From Candidatus Cloacimonadota bacterium (GTDB lineage Bacteria; Cloacimonadota; Cloacimonadia; Cloacimonadales; Cloacimonadaceae), in NCBI GenBank assembly GCA_030154085.1, contig JASKKR010000007.1, forward strand, positions 1-64,000: 64,000 nt of DNA. Direction: 5' to 3'. The notes beneath the pieces were generated by a model. The model worked only from the letters and a program-made list of their open reading frames with translations, ran no database searches and was not told the origin of the DNA. Positions 27,520-36,534 of this stretch are shown piece after piece (the first letter of the stretch is position 1; the number at the start of each line of letters is the position of its first letter). The position numbers and the translations under genes were made by a program.

Positions 27520-30500
27520 ATGAAAAAAACATTACTCTTGATCGGGATGACCTTAATCCTGATTCATCTATCCGCCTATCTTACAGAGACAGCGTCTTTG
27601 GAGATGTTTTTAACCGGTACTGAAGAAAACTGCGATTACGACAATTGGATTTCACATATCTCCGAAGGTATAGCAGTGCAAAATTATAATCTTTATGCTC
27701 CATACGATAACCAAACTAACGGCTTTGGTGGCTACCATACCCCTTCCTCTAATGAGCTAACTCAATGGTCAGACATCGTATCCTTATTCTTGTCAGGGAT
27801 GCTCCAACAAGCCCAAGATTTGATTGATCAAGCCGGATTCCCATATCAAGTAGTAGAATTTAATGATACTGATACAGATCGTACCTACTATATGCTTCGT
27901 GAAATTCCCAATTGGGAGCACTATGATGACAATGGAACTCCCAATGATACATACGACGATGAACTCGGTGCATTTGACTATGGTTGGGGACTGTATATCT
28001 ACAATCCTGAAGCCCAACGACCAATCATTATCACAGTGGTACACCCTAATGACGACTTCCCTGCTACTATCATGGCATATGAAGCTTTTACAGTTTGGGA
28101 CGCACCATTCCTTTTAATCTCCGGCGCGGGAAGGGAGGTAAGTTGGACTAATTATGGCACATATACAAATTCAAAATCGCTTTCTGATCCATCCCGAATT
28201 GAGAATCATCCTTTTAATGTTGCCTATCAAAGATTTGCAGATAAAATCCGCACAGAGCAAAACAGAAGGGAATTTTCTGCCCAGATCCATTCTTATGACT
28301 GGAATCGACACGAGGGTATGGCATCAAATCAGATCTCAGCAGGATATAACAAATTATGCCCCAATCTACCAATCAGGGACTTGAGTAGCAGGAAAAATGA
28401 TCTCATCAATAAAGGAGAACATCTCATGATCCCAGCAAATACCATAGGGATACATGACGATGTATATCTCAATGATTATTATACTGTAAATTATTCGATA
28501 TATGATTTTACCTTCTCCGATGGAGAGCACGAATATCCCGTAAACAATGCGATAACTTTGCCTGGATACTCACTAAATCGTCAGACTTTGTATACTCTGA
28601 ATGGTTGGAACGATTATGACACTATTGATCCTTTCTTCCATATAGAAATGGACGAGCTACCGAATGCATATGATGAGACAGAAAACAATTATAAGTGGTT
28701 TTATGGATGGAACGAAGATATCGCAAAATGGGACTATAACAATACTTACACAAATATTCGACAATACTATTCCCGCTGGATAAATGATTTGGATGAATTG
28801 TATGACGATATGTTCCCACTAAACGATGAGATGGATCCCACAATGCCAGATAATTTTACAGTGATTAACAGCTCAATGTATTATGCAACTCTGGGATGGG
28901 ATAAAAGTGATTCATATGATTTTGATAGCTATGAGATTCTATATGCTACAGAACCCATAGGGGAAAATAACTATCAAATCTTTGACCGGAACAATGCTTC
29001 TGCCTTAGCATCTTTGGCATGCACTTCCATAAACGTTACTGGCTTAAATAGCTCTAACAATTACTACTTTAAGATTCGTGCACGTGATAAGAACGGGAAC
29101 TATTCCGACACATCCTATGAAGTAACTACTATCCCCGCTCCAGCAAACATCACAAATTTCACAGCTCATGGCATGACAAATTCTATTAGACTTTACTGGG
29201 TAGTCGGATCTACAAATGGGCTTTTAGGTTATAACCTATATCGCAAACCTTTAGATGGTGAATGGGAAATGATCGACTCTTATGCAAGCAACCCATATCT
29301 AACACCAGGGAATAGTTATTATGAATATTGGGATACAGATTTACCAAATGGGCAACATTTTACTTATCGTATCAGCATGGTTGACGAAGCATCATTTGAA
29401 TACATTCACAATGCACCCCAATCTGCTGTAGCCGAAATAGTTCATGAGCTACATCTATCCAATGCTTCTGGCACTAGAACAGACACTATTGAGTTTGGTA
29501 ACAATGCTTATGCCTCAGACGAACAAGATTCATATTGGGACACCTCCAAGACAAACCCTAATGCAAACTATGTGTGGCTAGCTTTCTGGCAGCCATATTG
29601 GGGACAATATGGGACTCAGCTCTCTCGTGAAGTTAAAGGCGGATATGACCTTGATACCGAAATGAAGACCTGGACTGTTCGGGTTCGATCCGATCAGCTG
29701 AATGTGCCGCTATTTTTGTCCGTCCCGACAGCTGAGACAAGATCCGAAAAGCTCTATATCTACGATGCAGGTACTGGTAATTGGCATAATCTGCAAGATG
29801 GTCCGTATGAATTTACTGTTAGCAATAGCAATATCAGAACTATGACTCTTTATTGGGGAAATCTCCAACCCAGAGCATCTCATGCTTATATGGAAAATCA
29901 GATTTTCCAAGGAGGGAATACCATCAACTTCTCGTGGAGTAATATCAATCCCTTCCTTATCGATCACACAAATCTCTACATCAAGAACGCTACAGACTCA
30001 TTGGCTATTTATCTCGATGTGCCTGCCTACATATCAAACTACAGCTATATAATTCCACAAGCTGTGGATATGCCCCAAGCAAAAGCTTATATAGAAGTAG
30101 TATCCACCGACGGCGTTCATGCAACATATCCTTCTCCATATACATTTGCAATCGTTCCTAGAATGAATTTGCTCTATACTGAGCCAGGCTGGAGCACTCG
30201 CAGCAATCCATTTATAAATGATATATTCTCAATCCCAGAACTGTTTGGTGATGGGGCCATGGGATATATTTGGGATGAAGATTGGATGCAGACGAACGAT
30301 TTCTTTTCTGGTATTGGATACTTCGTGGAAGCCACAAATAATGTGTTCAATACCAGCACTTCTGATATTCTCGCTTTTGAGACAGATATCGAAATCGAAC
30401 CCGGATGGAACTTTGTAGCAAATCCACATATGTGTCATTATGATATATCATCTTTGAAATTTACCGTTAATGGCACTCCATACAACTTTAGCGAGATGCT

Positions 30501-31419
30501 CGGACAAAAATTGATCTCCAAGGCTATCTATGTCTATCGGAATGGGTCATATCAGTTGGTCGATAGAATCGAACCCCAGGAAGCTTTCTTTATCAAAAGC
30601 TATGCCAGTCCAGGGAATAATATTGTGATGAGCTTCTATCCCTATTACGAAGCTCCGCAAGTGCTACCACCCGCTCCAATTTGGTCTCTCAAGCTGACTG
30701 CTCAGGGTGCAGTTACGGATGCAGATGAGATCATTATCGGCGCTAGCCCAATTGGAAGCGATGGATATGACTTCCGCCTGGATTTACCTAAAGCTCCTGA
30801 GAAAACCCTTTTCCCTAGCCTCACTATGTATATTGAGCCCACGATAACAGAAGAATTCCCAGAATCTGCCCTACAACAGGAACTACGGTATGATTTTAAC
30901 CAGGAAGAATCATCTCAACAATTTAACTTTATCTTGGATAGTGATGAGGCACAAACTGTAGATTTTTCAGTCGCTGCGTTCAACATTCCCGAAGAATGGA
31001 CAGTACGCTTCTACCTCGAAGATAATCCAGCAAGCCTATATGATGGTGAAAACTTTTCTATGGATATACCCGAAGCGGGTACTTACGCCGGCAGAATCGT
31101 AATCTACAATCACCCTGTTTCAAACCAAGATTTAGTTTCTACTCCGCTTGGTCGCATCAGTGCATATCCAAATCCTTTTAACCCAGAGGTGACGATTTCT
31201 TTTAATATACCTGTAGCAATGAATTGCAGCATAGACATATTCAATATTAGAGGTCAGAAAGTCAGAAATATCCACAACGGAATCCTTAGCGCAGGATCCC
31301 ATAACATTAAATGGAATGGAAAAGATATGAATGGTCGTTCTGTCGCAAGTGGTATGTATTTTGCCAGGATCAATACCCCAAATACAAGTAGAAGCATCAA
31401 AATGATGTTAATGAAATAG
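27520..31419 (+). CDS. Large secreted multidomain protein with FlgD-Ig-like C-terminal sorting domain
   Basis: A 1299-residue exported protein. Signal peptide at about 1-19. Residues 20-440 form an unassigned N-terminal domain. Two spots look metal-ligand-like ('VVHPNDDFPATI', 'AQIHSYDWNRHEG'), which suggests a hydrolase, perhaps peptidase-like, but I do not recognise the family. Residues about 445-545 and 545-645 are two fibronectin type III-like domains ('YFKIRARDKNGNYSD', 'GYNLYRKPLDGEW'). Further beta-rich regions follow to about 1190. The last 80 residues are a FlgD-Ig-like domain with 'AYPNPFNPEVTISFNI', 'IFNIRGQKVR' and 'NGRSVASGMYFARI', the secretion/anchoring module common in Cloacimonadota and other FCB-group phyla. 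Likely a cell-surface or released enzyme or adhesin. Single gene with its own terminator. Confidence 0.88.
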   Translation: MKKTLLLIGMTLILIHLSAYLTETASLEMFLTGTEENCDYDNWISHISEGIAVQNYNLYAPYDNQTNGFGGYHTPSSNELTQWSDIVSLFLSGMLQQAQDLIDQAGFPYQVVEFNDTDTDRTYYMLREIPNWEHYDDNGTPNDTYDDELGAFDYGWGLYIYNPEAQRPIIITVVHPNDDFPATIMAYEAFTVWDAPFLLISGAGREVSWTNYGTYTNSKSLSDPSRIENHPFNVAYQRFADKIRTEQNRREFSAQIHSYDWNRHEGMASNQISAGYNKLCPNLPIRDLSSRKNDLINKGEHLMIPANTIGIHDDVYLNDYYTVNYSIYDFTFSDGEHEYPVNNAITLPGYSLNRQTLYTLNGWNDYDTIDPFFHIEMDELPNAYDETENNYKWFYGWNEDIAKWDYNNTYTNIRQYYSRWINDLDELYDDMFPLNDEMDPTMPDNFTVINSSMYYATLGWDKSDSYDFDSYEILYATEPIGENNYQIFDRNNASALASLACTSINVTGLNSSNNYYFKIRARDKNGNYSDTSYEVTTIPAPANITNFTAHGMTNSIRLYWVVGSTNGLLGYNLYRKPLDGEWEMIDSYASNPYLTPGNSYYEYWDTDLPNGQHFTYRISMVDEASFEYIHNAPQSAVAEIVHELHLSNASGTRTDTIEFGNNAYASDEQDSYWDTSKTNPNANYVWLAFWQPYWGQYGTQLSREVKGGYDLDTEMKTWTVRVRSDQLNVPLFLSVPTAETRSEKLYIYDAGTGNWHNLQDGPYEFTVSNSNIRTMTLYWGNLQPRASHAYMENQIFQGGNTINFSWSNINPFLIDHTNLYIKNATDSLAIYLDVPAYISNYSYIIPQAVDMPQAKAYIEVVSTDGVHATYPSPYTFAIVPRMNLLYTEPGWSTRSNPFINDIFSIPELFGDGAMGYIWDEDWMQTNDFFSGIGYFVEATNNVFNTSTSDILAFETDIEIEPGWNFVANPHMCHYDISSLKFTVNGTPYNFSEMLGQKLISKAIYVYRNGSYQLVDRIEPQEAFFIKSYASPGNNIVMSFYPYYEAPQVLPPAPIWSLKLTAQGAVTDADEIIIGASPIGSDGYDFRLDLPKAPEKTLFPSLTMYIEPTITEEFPESALQQELRYDFNQEESSQQFNFILDSDEAQTVDFSVAAFNIPEEWTVRFYLEDNPASLYDGENFSMDIPEAGTYAGRIVIYNHPVSNQDLVSTPLGRISAYPNPFNPEVTISFNIPVAMNCSIDIFNIRGQKVRNIHNGILSAGSHNIKWNGKDMNGRSVASGMYFARINTPNTSRSIKMMLMK

Positions 31420-31441
31420 ACCTAAACAATATATTCCATGC

Positions 31442-31475
31442 AAGGTGCCAACTTCGTTTGGCACCTTTCTTTTTC
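31442..31475 (+). terminator. Rho-independent terminator of the giant secreted protein
   Basis: Perfect 10-bp stem AAGGTGCCAA (31442-31451) with TTGGCACCTT (31458-31467), a 6-nt loop CTTCGT (a UUCG-like tetraloop context), then a T-rich tail TCTTTTTCT. It lies 23 nt after the stop codon. Confidence 0.9.
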
Positions 31476-31627
31476 TCTGCATACTTTTCGATTATCTCTC
31501 AATTGAATAGCGTATCCACGATTAAACCTATCCCAAGCCGGGAAGGAGCATTGACGATATGTTCTCTACATCGTATGTATATCCACAATCAATCAGCCAT
31601 AGAATACCTAGGCAACTTATTCTCTCA

Positions 31628-31656
31628 CAAAAAAAACGGCTCTACAAGAGAGCCGT
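31628..31656 (-). terminator. Rho-independent terminator of the pseudopilin-like gene
   Basis: Perfect 8-bp stem ACGGCTCT (31636-31643) with AGAGCCGT (31649-31656), a 5-nt loop, and on the minus strand a run of at least seven T. It lies 22 nt after the stop at 31678. Confidence 0.88.
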
Positions 31657-31677
31657 CTGCGCTAGTTTGATAAAAAT

Positions 31678-32211
31678 TTAGTTCTTAGGTAACCATTCGT
31701 CTTTGATGGTCGGTCGACGTCCTGGATTGGGATCCTCTATTTGATAGCTATGATTTGGTAGACTGTAAATTACCTCAATTCCAGCTTTGCCAAATTCTTC
31801 TTTGCTGGTAATAATAAAGGAATAATCGTTTCCATCATATTTGATAGTAAAGTCGTCGGTCTGAAGGTAGATTTCTCCGTTATCGCTGGTTTCTACAGTA
31901 TATGAATCAGTAGACGTCATATTTAGCTGACCAAAATCGAAAGGATACTCGGAAAATTCATCATTAAGGCGGAATTCCTCAGCAGCATCCACTGCTTCCT
32001 GCAACACAGGTAATACGTCTTGGAATTTCTGATATGCTATGGCTTCAATTTCCTTATCCACTCTCAGCTGTTTCATGCCAAATATAAAAACGCATACCAA
32101 GCCAACAAGCAATAGAATCATAATCAATTCTACTAAGCTTACTTTGTGTTTGTCGGCTACTGGAGGCAAATTAGTTGTCTTTGCTTTTGTATTTTTCTTT
32201 GTTTCAGACAT
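31678..32211 (-). CDS. Pseudopilin-like single-span membrane protein, function unknown
   Basis: A 177-residue protein with one helix (about 26-46) right after a basic stretch. The junction 'HKVSLVELIMILLLVGLV' looks like a type IV pilin/pseudopilin N-terminus: hydrophobic run with a Glu at +5 (Glu28). However, Lys23, not Gly, would be at -1, so prepilin peptidase may not cut it. The remainder is a soluble, probably periplasmic domain with a helix ('FQDVLPVLQEAVDAAEEFRL') and beta strands, as in pseudopilins. No other type II secretion or pilus gene is nearby. GGGAG before the ATG at 32211 decides the start over an ATG at 32241. Alternative: an unrelated membrane-anchored protein. Confidence 0.8.
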   Translation of the reverse strand: MSETKKNTKAKTTNLPPVADKHKVSLVELIMILLLVGLVCVFIFGMKQLRVDKEIEAIAYQKFQDVLPVLQEAVDAAEEFRLNDEFSEYPFDFGQLNMTSTDSYTVETSDNGEIYLQTDDFTIKYDGNDYSFIITSKEEFGKAGIEVIYSLPNHSYQIEDPNPGRRPTIKDEWLPKN

Positions 32212-32317
32212 TATCTTCTCCCGATGAGTTCTTCTTTTCAATCATCCTTTTTAAGCTTTCTTTTTTTGTCAAACCATTTTTTAAATGATCACCGTAAAAG
32301 GCAGTTTCATTTATTCA

Positions 32318-34105
32318 TCACTGAAACTTATAGCGCTGAGGTCTTCTTCCTTTAAAATCTTCTATAGAGAATGCTCGTTTGAGGTTAAGCTCGATATTGA
32401 CTGATGATTTCGAGCTAAGATGATCTAGACTCACAAATAATTCTATGAAGTCCCAAATAAGGCTGGGATTACGAAGTCTTACCCCCATTCCTTCAGAAAA
32501 GAGACTTTCTCTCGTTTGAGAATCGAAACGACTATCATCCATGACTGCAACTTCGACAAATCCAAATGCAGTCAGCTGGAAGCCCCAGAGCGAAATTGGC
32601 AAAGAAAGATCTTCTTCCAAGCTCAAGAAGTAAAGTCTGGTACCTTGAAGATCTTGATTTCCGCGATAGAGTAAGTCGCTATTCAGGCTCAAGCTTTCCG
32701 TAGCTAGTCTATTATAGCCATGCACATATTTTGCTCTGATAAAGCTACGCCCCTTCACTTGTCCGATGCTCTTGCTTTGGGATATATACATGGGCTCTAT
32801 AGCGACGACAGCCTGTTCTGCAGCTCCATCATGCACAAAACCCTCAACTATTGAGTTGATAAAGAGATACTGATCTTTGGAAGGAAATAGTGACCATGCT
32901 GAATGCAATCCCACAAAAGGTCTATGCTTATATTCTCCAAATTCATAACCACCGTATAATTCCACCAAATAACCTATCGGGAGATAGTCATTATCCAAAA
33001 AAGAACTGATTCTTGGTAAGTAACCATAGTTGTTTTTAGTAATAGCCAAAGAGCCAAGTGCAAATATAGATTCTTGCCAAGGCATGCCGTTAATCGGCTC
33101 TGTTATTGGTCGCTTTTTATATAGTGTATGCTCTAAGCTAAGAGCAGCATAGGAATTCCTGGGATAATCCCAAAAATCAAAACTACGGGCAAACCAAAGT
33201 CCTGTTTCTTGTTTTTTTACTCTTGTTGTATCTCGAGGAGGGGATGTATTGGTCTTTGTGAAATCTATACCGCCTGCACGCTTATATAAAGGATGCAAAA
33301 AGGGACGATGAATTTCCAGATATAGCTCTTCCAAACCATGTATATCTTTCCAACTTACATCTCCCCTAAAGAATGTTCCCAATATATTGGGATTTGTAAA
33401 TGAGCTTTCCCAATCAATTGATCCCTGATTTTGAGGATCAACATTCCATGAATTTTTGAGAGATAGTCCTGTCCCGAATAGATTGCGATCGGTGATTTTA
33501 ACATTAAAATTATCTCGGTTAATATACTTACCTCCGAACTGTAGGAAGAATTTATCCCGCACCATCACCGTAATCTCTACATCCCCGTTCTCCATCTCAT
33601 CTAGAACAAAGCTGACTTCAGAGAAAGAGTCTTGATCATATAGATATTGGATGTTCTTCTCCAAAATTCCTACTACCAAAGTATCTCCCTCGCTAAAAAA
33701 AAGCATATCCTTGATAATCCTTTTCCGCGTACTAGGATGTAAATAGTTACCTAGATCTACAGCATTTTTTACCAAGCCTGAGTCCACATTTTCCGGAGAA
33801 AACACATCTATAGATACAATATTTATTTTGCCGATTTTCTTTCCATTCCATTTATCATAATTTAATTTAGAATTTGGTAAATTCTGTTCGCTTTCATCAC
33901 GAAAAAGCAGTGGATACATTCTGGAAAGCAATCGATTTTCTTGCATAGCCTTTTGTAGTCCGCTAGGAGAGTTATTTTGATTTAACTCGATGGGAGTGGT
34001 TCCTGAATCATCTACAGATCCATAGACCATTGACGGAGTAAGCACCATCAAAAAGAGGATAAGCGCAAAAAACTCCCGGGTATGAATTCTCAAAAAATAC
34101 ATCAT
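32318..34105 (-). CDS. BamA/TamA-type (Omp85-related) outer-membrane protein
   Basis: A 595-residue outer-membrane protein. Signal peptide about 1-29 ('MVYGS' end). A periplasmic POTRA-like domain (about 75-170) has 'LVVGILEKNIQYLYDQDSFSEVSFVLDE' and 'VEITVMVRDK'. The C-terminal half is a beta-barrel built of alternating aromatic strands, beginning near 'FFLQFGGKYINRDNFNVKITDRNLFGTG', which matches the start of an Omp85 barrel. The ending 'QRYKFQ' has a terminal aromatic residue, as barrel proteins usually do. Only one or two POTRA units fit, so it is more like TamA or a two-partner-secretion relative than the main BamA (five POTRA). The operon with tamB-like gene elsewhere in the window makes a TamA role possible but unproven. 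Confidence 0.8.
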   Translation of the reverse strand: MMYFLRIHTREFFALILFLMVLTPSMVYGSVDDSGTTPIELNQNNSPSGLQKAMQENRLLSRMYPLLFRDESEQNLPNSKLNYDKWNGKKIGKINIVSIDVFSPENVDSGLVKNAVDLGNYLHPSTRKRIIKDMLFFSEGDTLVVGILEKNIQYLYDQDSFSEVSFVLDEMENGDVEITVMVRDKFFLQFGGKYINRDNFNVKITDRNLFGTGLSLKNSWNVDPQNQGSIDWESSFTNPNILGTFFRGDVSWKDIHGLEELYLEIHRPFLHPLYKRAGGIDFTKTNTSPPRDTTRVKKQETGLWFARSFDFWDYPRNSYAALSLEHTLYKKRPITEPINGMPWQESIFALGSLAITKNNYGYLPRISSFLDNDYLPIGYLVELYGGYEFGEYKHRPFVGLHSAWSLFPSKDQYLFINSIVEGFVHDGAAEQAVVAIEPMYISQSKSIGQVKGRSFIRAKYVHGYNRLATESLSLNSDLLYRGNQDLQGTRLYFLSLEEDLSLPISLWGFQLTAFGFVEVAVMDDSRFDSQTRESLFSEGMGVRLRNPSLIWDFIELFVSLDHLSSKSSVNIELNLKRAFSIEDFKGRRPQRYKFQ

Positions 34106-34301
34106 ATCTAAATCTCTTTATTAGCTATAGCACATATCTTTAGCCATCAAAGAGCAAAATTGTGGATATTGACTTTTGGTCAAGCAAATCAACATAGAGT
34201 ATTGATACGAGCTTTAATTCACAATTCATATTTAAAGATTTCATGTCATTTATTTTGTTAACACATAAACCAGTATGTTGTGCTGTTAATAGGCATTTTA
34301 A

Positions 34302-35141
34302 TTAGCTTAATTCTCTTCTTTTAACCAAAAAATATGTTCCCACGATTAATACACAGCTGATTCCCAGTCGGATTAAAGTATCTATGTGAGAAATGTCCTG
34401 CCAGGCAAAAAAACTAAAACTAGGGTATTGTCCACTTAATATCATAGTAATAGTATTCAAAGGAGCTGCCAAAACCCTCATATAATATCGATATATACTA
34501 AAGTATCCGACACCCAGCCAGATATTTAGCATGTAGAGCATGATATCCAGCAGTATGATGATACCCAGCATACTTATAAATGAATTTCTTTTAAATATGC
34601 TAGCAAAAAATCCACATAGAGGCGGAAATACCAAAAGAGACATTAACGTATAGGGTATCGCATTCATAACTCCATTCAATCCCAAGGATAAATTTGATAG
34701 CCCATAAATGGAAGAGATGGCGCTCATCAGGATACTGTTTGCAACTGCCAATACCACAAACGTCACGAAAGAGCCGAATATCACGAAGATATACTTTGAA
34801 GCAACAATCTTTTTAAGACTCACGGGTAAGGAATAGTGAAAAATATCGCATTTTCTTATACTATCCTGATTTATGACATTGTCTGCTAGATTCATAGATC
34901 CTAATGTCGCTAAAAAACCCAAAAGAATTGAACTTCCAAAGTGCACTCCCCAGATCAAAGCATCCAGATTTCCCTGTTGTGATGAAACCAAGATATTCAT
35001 TTCGCTGTTAGATGTAAAATATGTATAGATAAAGATGATAAGGATAAAAGCATAGTTTGCTAGCAGGAACCACGCTGGTGATAACATGATCTTCCAATAT
35101 GTCTGCCATTCTTTGATAATGAGAGCCTTAAACTGTTTCAT
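34302..35141 (-). CDS. ABC-2-type transporter permease
   Basis: A 279-residue integral membrane protein with about six helices. It opens with the amphipathic 'MKQFKALIIKEWQTYWKIMLSP' element typical of ABC-2 permeases and ends with 'GISCVLIVGTYFLVKRREL'. The ATG at 35141 overlaps the ATPase gene by 14 nt and has GGAGG just upstream; a longer frame reaches 35207 but lies inside the ATPase gene. With the ATPase it forms a two-gene exporter, the common bacterial export pair of unknown cargo. Confidence 0.88.
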   Translation of the reverse strand: MKQFKALIIKEWQTYWKIMLSPAWFLLANYAFILIIFIYTYFTSNSEMNILVSSQQGNLDALIWGVHFGSSILLGFLATLGSMNLADNVINQDSIRKCDIFHYSLPVSLKKIVASKYIFVIFGSFVTFVVLAVANSILMSAISSIYGLSNLSLGLNGVMNAIPYTLMSLLVFPPLCGFFASIFKRNSFISMLGIIILLDIMLYMLNIWLGVGYFSIYRYYMRVLAAPLNTITMILSGQYPSFSFFAWQDISHIDTLIRLGISCVLIVGTYFLVKRRELS

Positions 35142-36009
35142 TATATCCTCCCACCACTTCCATAAAGATGTCTGATAAAGACGCCCTGCTATAGTTTGCC
35201 CCGTCAATATTAATATCTGATGGCAGAACGGCGTAAACTAAACCAAGACTTCGATTCAAGATCTTCGGATTATGATTTTTCAGAAGGTCTTCCTGATCTG
35301 AAGGAATCCTAACCACGTGATATTTGGATTTGAGTGAATCGACCGTTTCATTGATCACGATCTTACCTTGATCCAAGAATATTATTTCATGCAAAATATC
35401 TTCGATTTCTTCGACTTGATGGGTAGAGATAAAGATTGTGCGCTCTTCATCAAAGTATTCGCCTAAGATTGTGCTAAGGAATTCCTTACGAAAGGATATG
35501 TCCAAACCCAAGGTCGGCTCATCCAAAATTAAATAGCGCACATCCAAGGATAGAGTAAGTATTAAATTTAGTTTGGTCTTCATCCCCTTTGAGAGTTTCC
35601 CCACCTTTTTATTCGCTGGGAGATTGCTGAGTAAAAGTAATTTCTGACAGCGGGATTCATCGAATTTTGGATGTATATTGCGCACGTAATCTATACTCTG
35701 TTTTACCGTCAGTCTATCATCTAATCCGCTAGCGTCCGAAATAAATGCGACTTGCTCAAAAACCCTATGGTCTCGATGTTTTAGTTGCATTCCATCCAAT
35801 ATAACACTTCCCCTATGACGCAATAGTCCCAACATACAACGCATCAAAGTGGATTTTCCCGCACCATTTTTCCCTAAGAGTCCAATAATCCGTCCCTGAG
35901 GCAAAGAAAAAGTTACATCATCCAAAGCTCTAAACTTTCCATAATTCTTACTCAGATTAACTATCTCATATCCATGATGATTATCAATAGTTTTATCATA
36001 TACAGTCAT
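35128..36009 (-). CDS. ABC transporter ATP-binding protein (CcmA/YhbG-like export ATPase)
   Basis: A 293-residue ATPase. Walker A GKNGAGKST is at 46-54, ABC signature LSKGMKTKLNL near 135-145, Walker B 'YLILDEPTLGLD', and H-loop 'FISTHQVEE'. The signature has LSKGM rather than LSGGQ, as usual in ABC-2 exporters of the drug/Nod type. GGAGA precedes the ATG. The C-terminal 70 residues are an extension without a motif I recognise. It lies downstream of the 102-residue orphan with a 57-nt gap and overlaps the permease gene by 14 nt. Confidence 0.93.
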   Translation of the reverse strand: MTVYDKTIDNHHGYEIVNLSKNYGKFRALDDVTFSLPQGRIIGLLGKNGAGKSTLMRCMLGLLRHRGSVILDGMQLKHRDHRVFEQVAFISDASGLDDRLTVKQSIDYVRNIHPKFDESRCQKLLLLSNLPANKKVGKLSKGMKTKLNLILTLSLDVRYLILDEPTLGLDISFRKEFLSTILGEYFDEERTIFISTHQVEEIEDILHEIIFLDQGKIVINETVDSLKSKYHVVRIPSDQEDLLKNHNPKILNRSLGLVYAVLPSDINIDGANYSRASLSDIFMEVVGGYNETV

Positions 36010-36066
36010 TGTCTTTCTCCATTCATGTTTTGAATAGTGTTAAGATATTTCATCCTGGGAATCACA

Positions 36067-36375
36067 CTATTTCTCGCAAGCTTTAAGGAATTTCCAAGGA
36101 ATCACTTTCACAGATGCCGTGCAACACCAAATAATCTTCTCAGGTGCATTATAAGCCACAAGATATCCAAGACTATGCTTCATGGGAAGGATACTTTCTT
36201 CGATTAATTCATTGTATGCATTCCGGGCAAAGATAGACTTTTTGAGATATTCATTTACTCGCGCTCGAGAAGAAGTAATTAAAAATTGATCTTTGATTAC
36301 TCTAGCGGAGATATATTCTTGGATACATTTGCTCATCTGAGAGCATCCTGATATAGCATACTTAAATACTTCCAT
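36067..36375 (-). CDS. Small Cys-containing protein of unknown function, next to ABC exporter
   Basis: A 102-residue soluble protein with five cysteines (among them 'GCSQMSKC' near the N-terminus and 'IIWCCTAS' near residues 85-90) and no signal peptide. I do not recognise the family. GAGGAT lies 5 nt before the ATG. It is the first gene of a probable three-gene operon with the ABC ATPase and permease, the position usually taken by a GntR/MarR regulator in such operons. It shows no HTH pattern, so a metal- or redox-sensing role is only a guess. Confidence 0.7.
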   Translation of the reverse strand: MEVFKYAISGCSQMSKCIQEYISARVIKDQFLITSSRARVNEYLKKSIFARNAYNELIEESILPMKHSLGYLVAYNAPEKIIWCCTASVKVIPWKFLKACEK

Positions 36376-36534
36376 AGTATCCTCTTATTTTTATTTCACC
36401 GCAGGTTATCAATAATGTAGTCACCTATATTACTAACTACTTCAGGTCAAGTATTTTTCCCTTATTCATACAATTCCCTTGACACACAAAGATATGAATT
36501 CAAGCTAGAATCATTAATAAATGAGGTAAAAAGC

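Noticed and set aside
32318-34105. Calling the barrel BamA
   Set aside because: Only one or two POTRA-like units fit and no BamA neighbours (skp, lpxD) are near, so I used a broader call.
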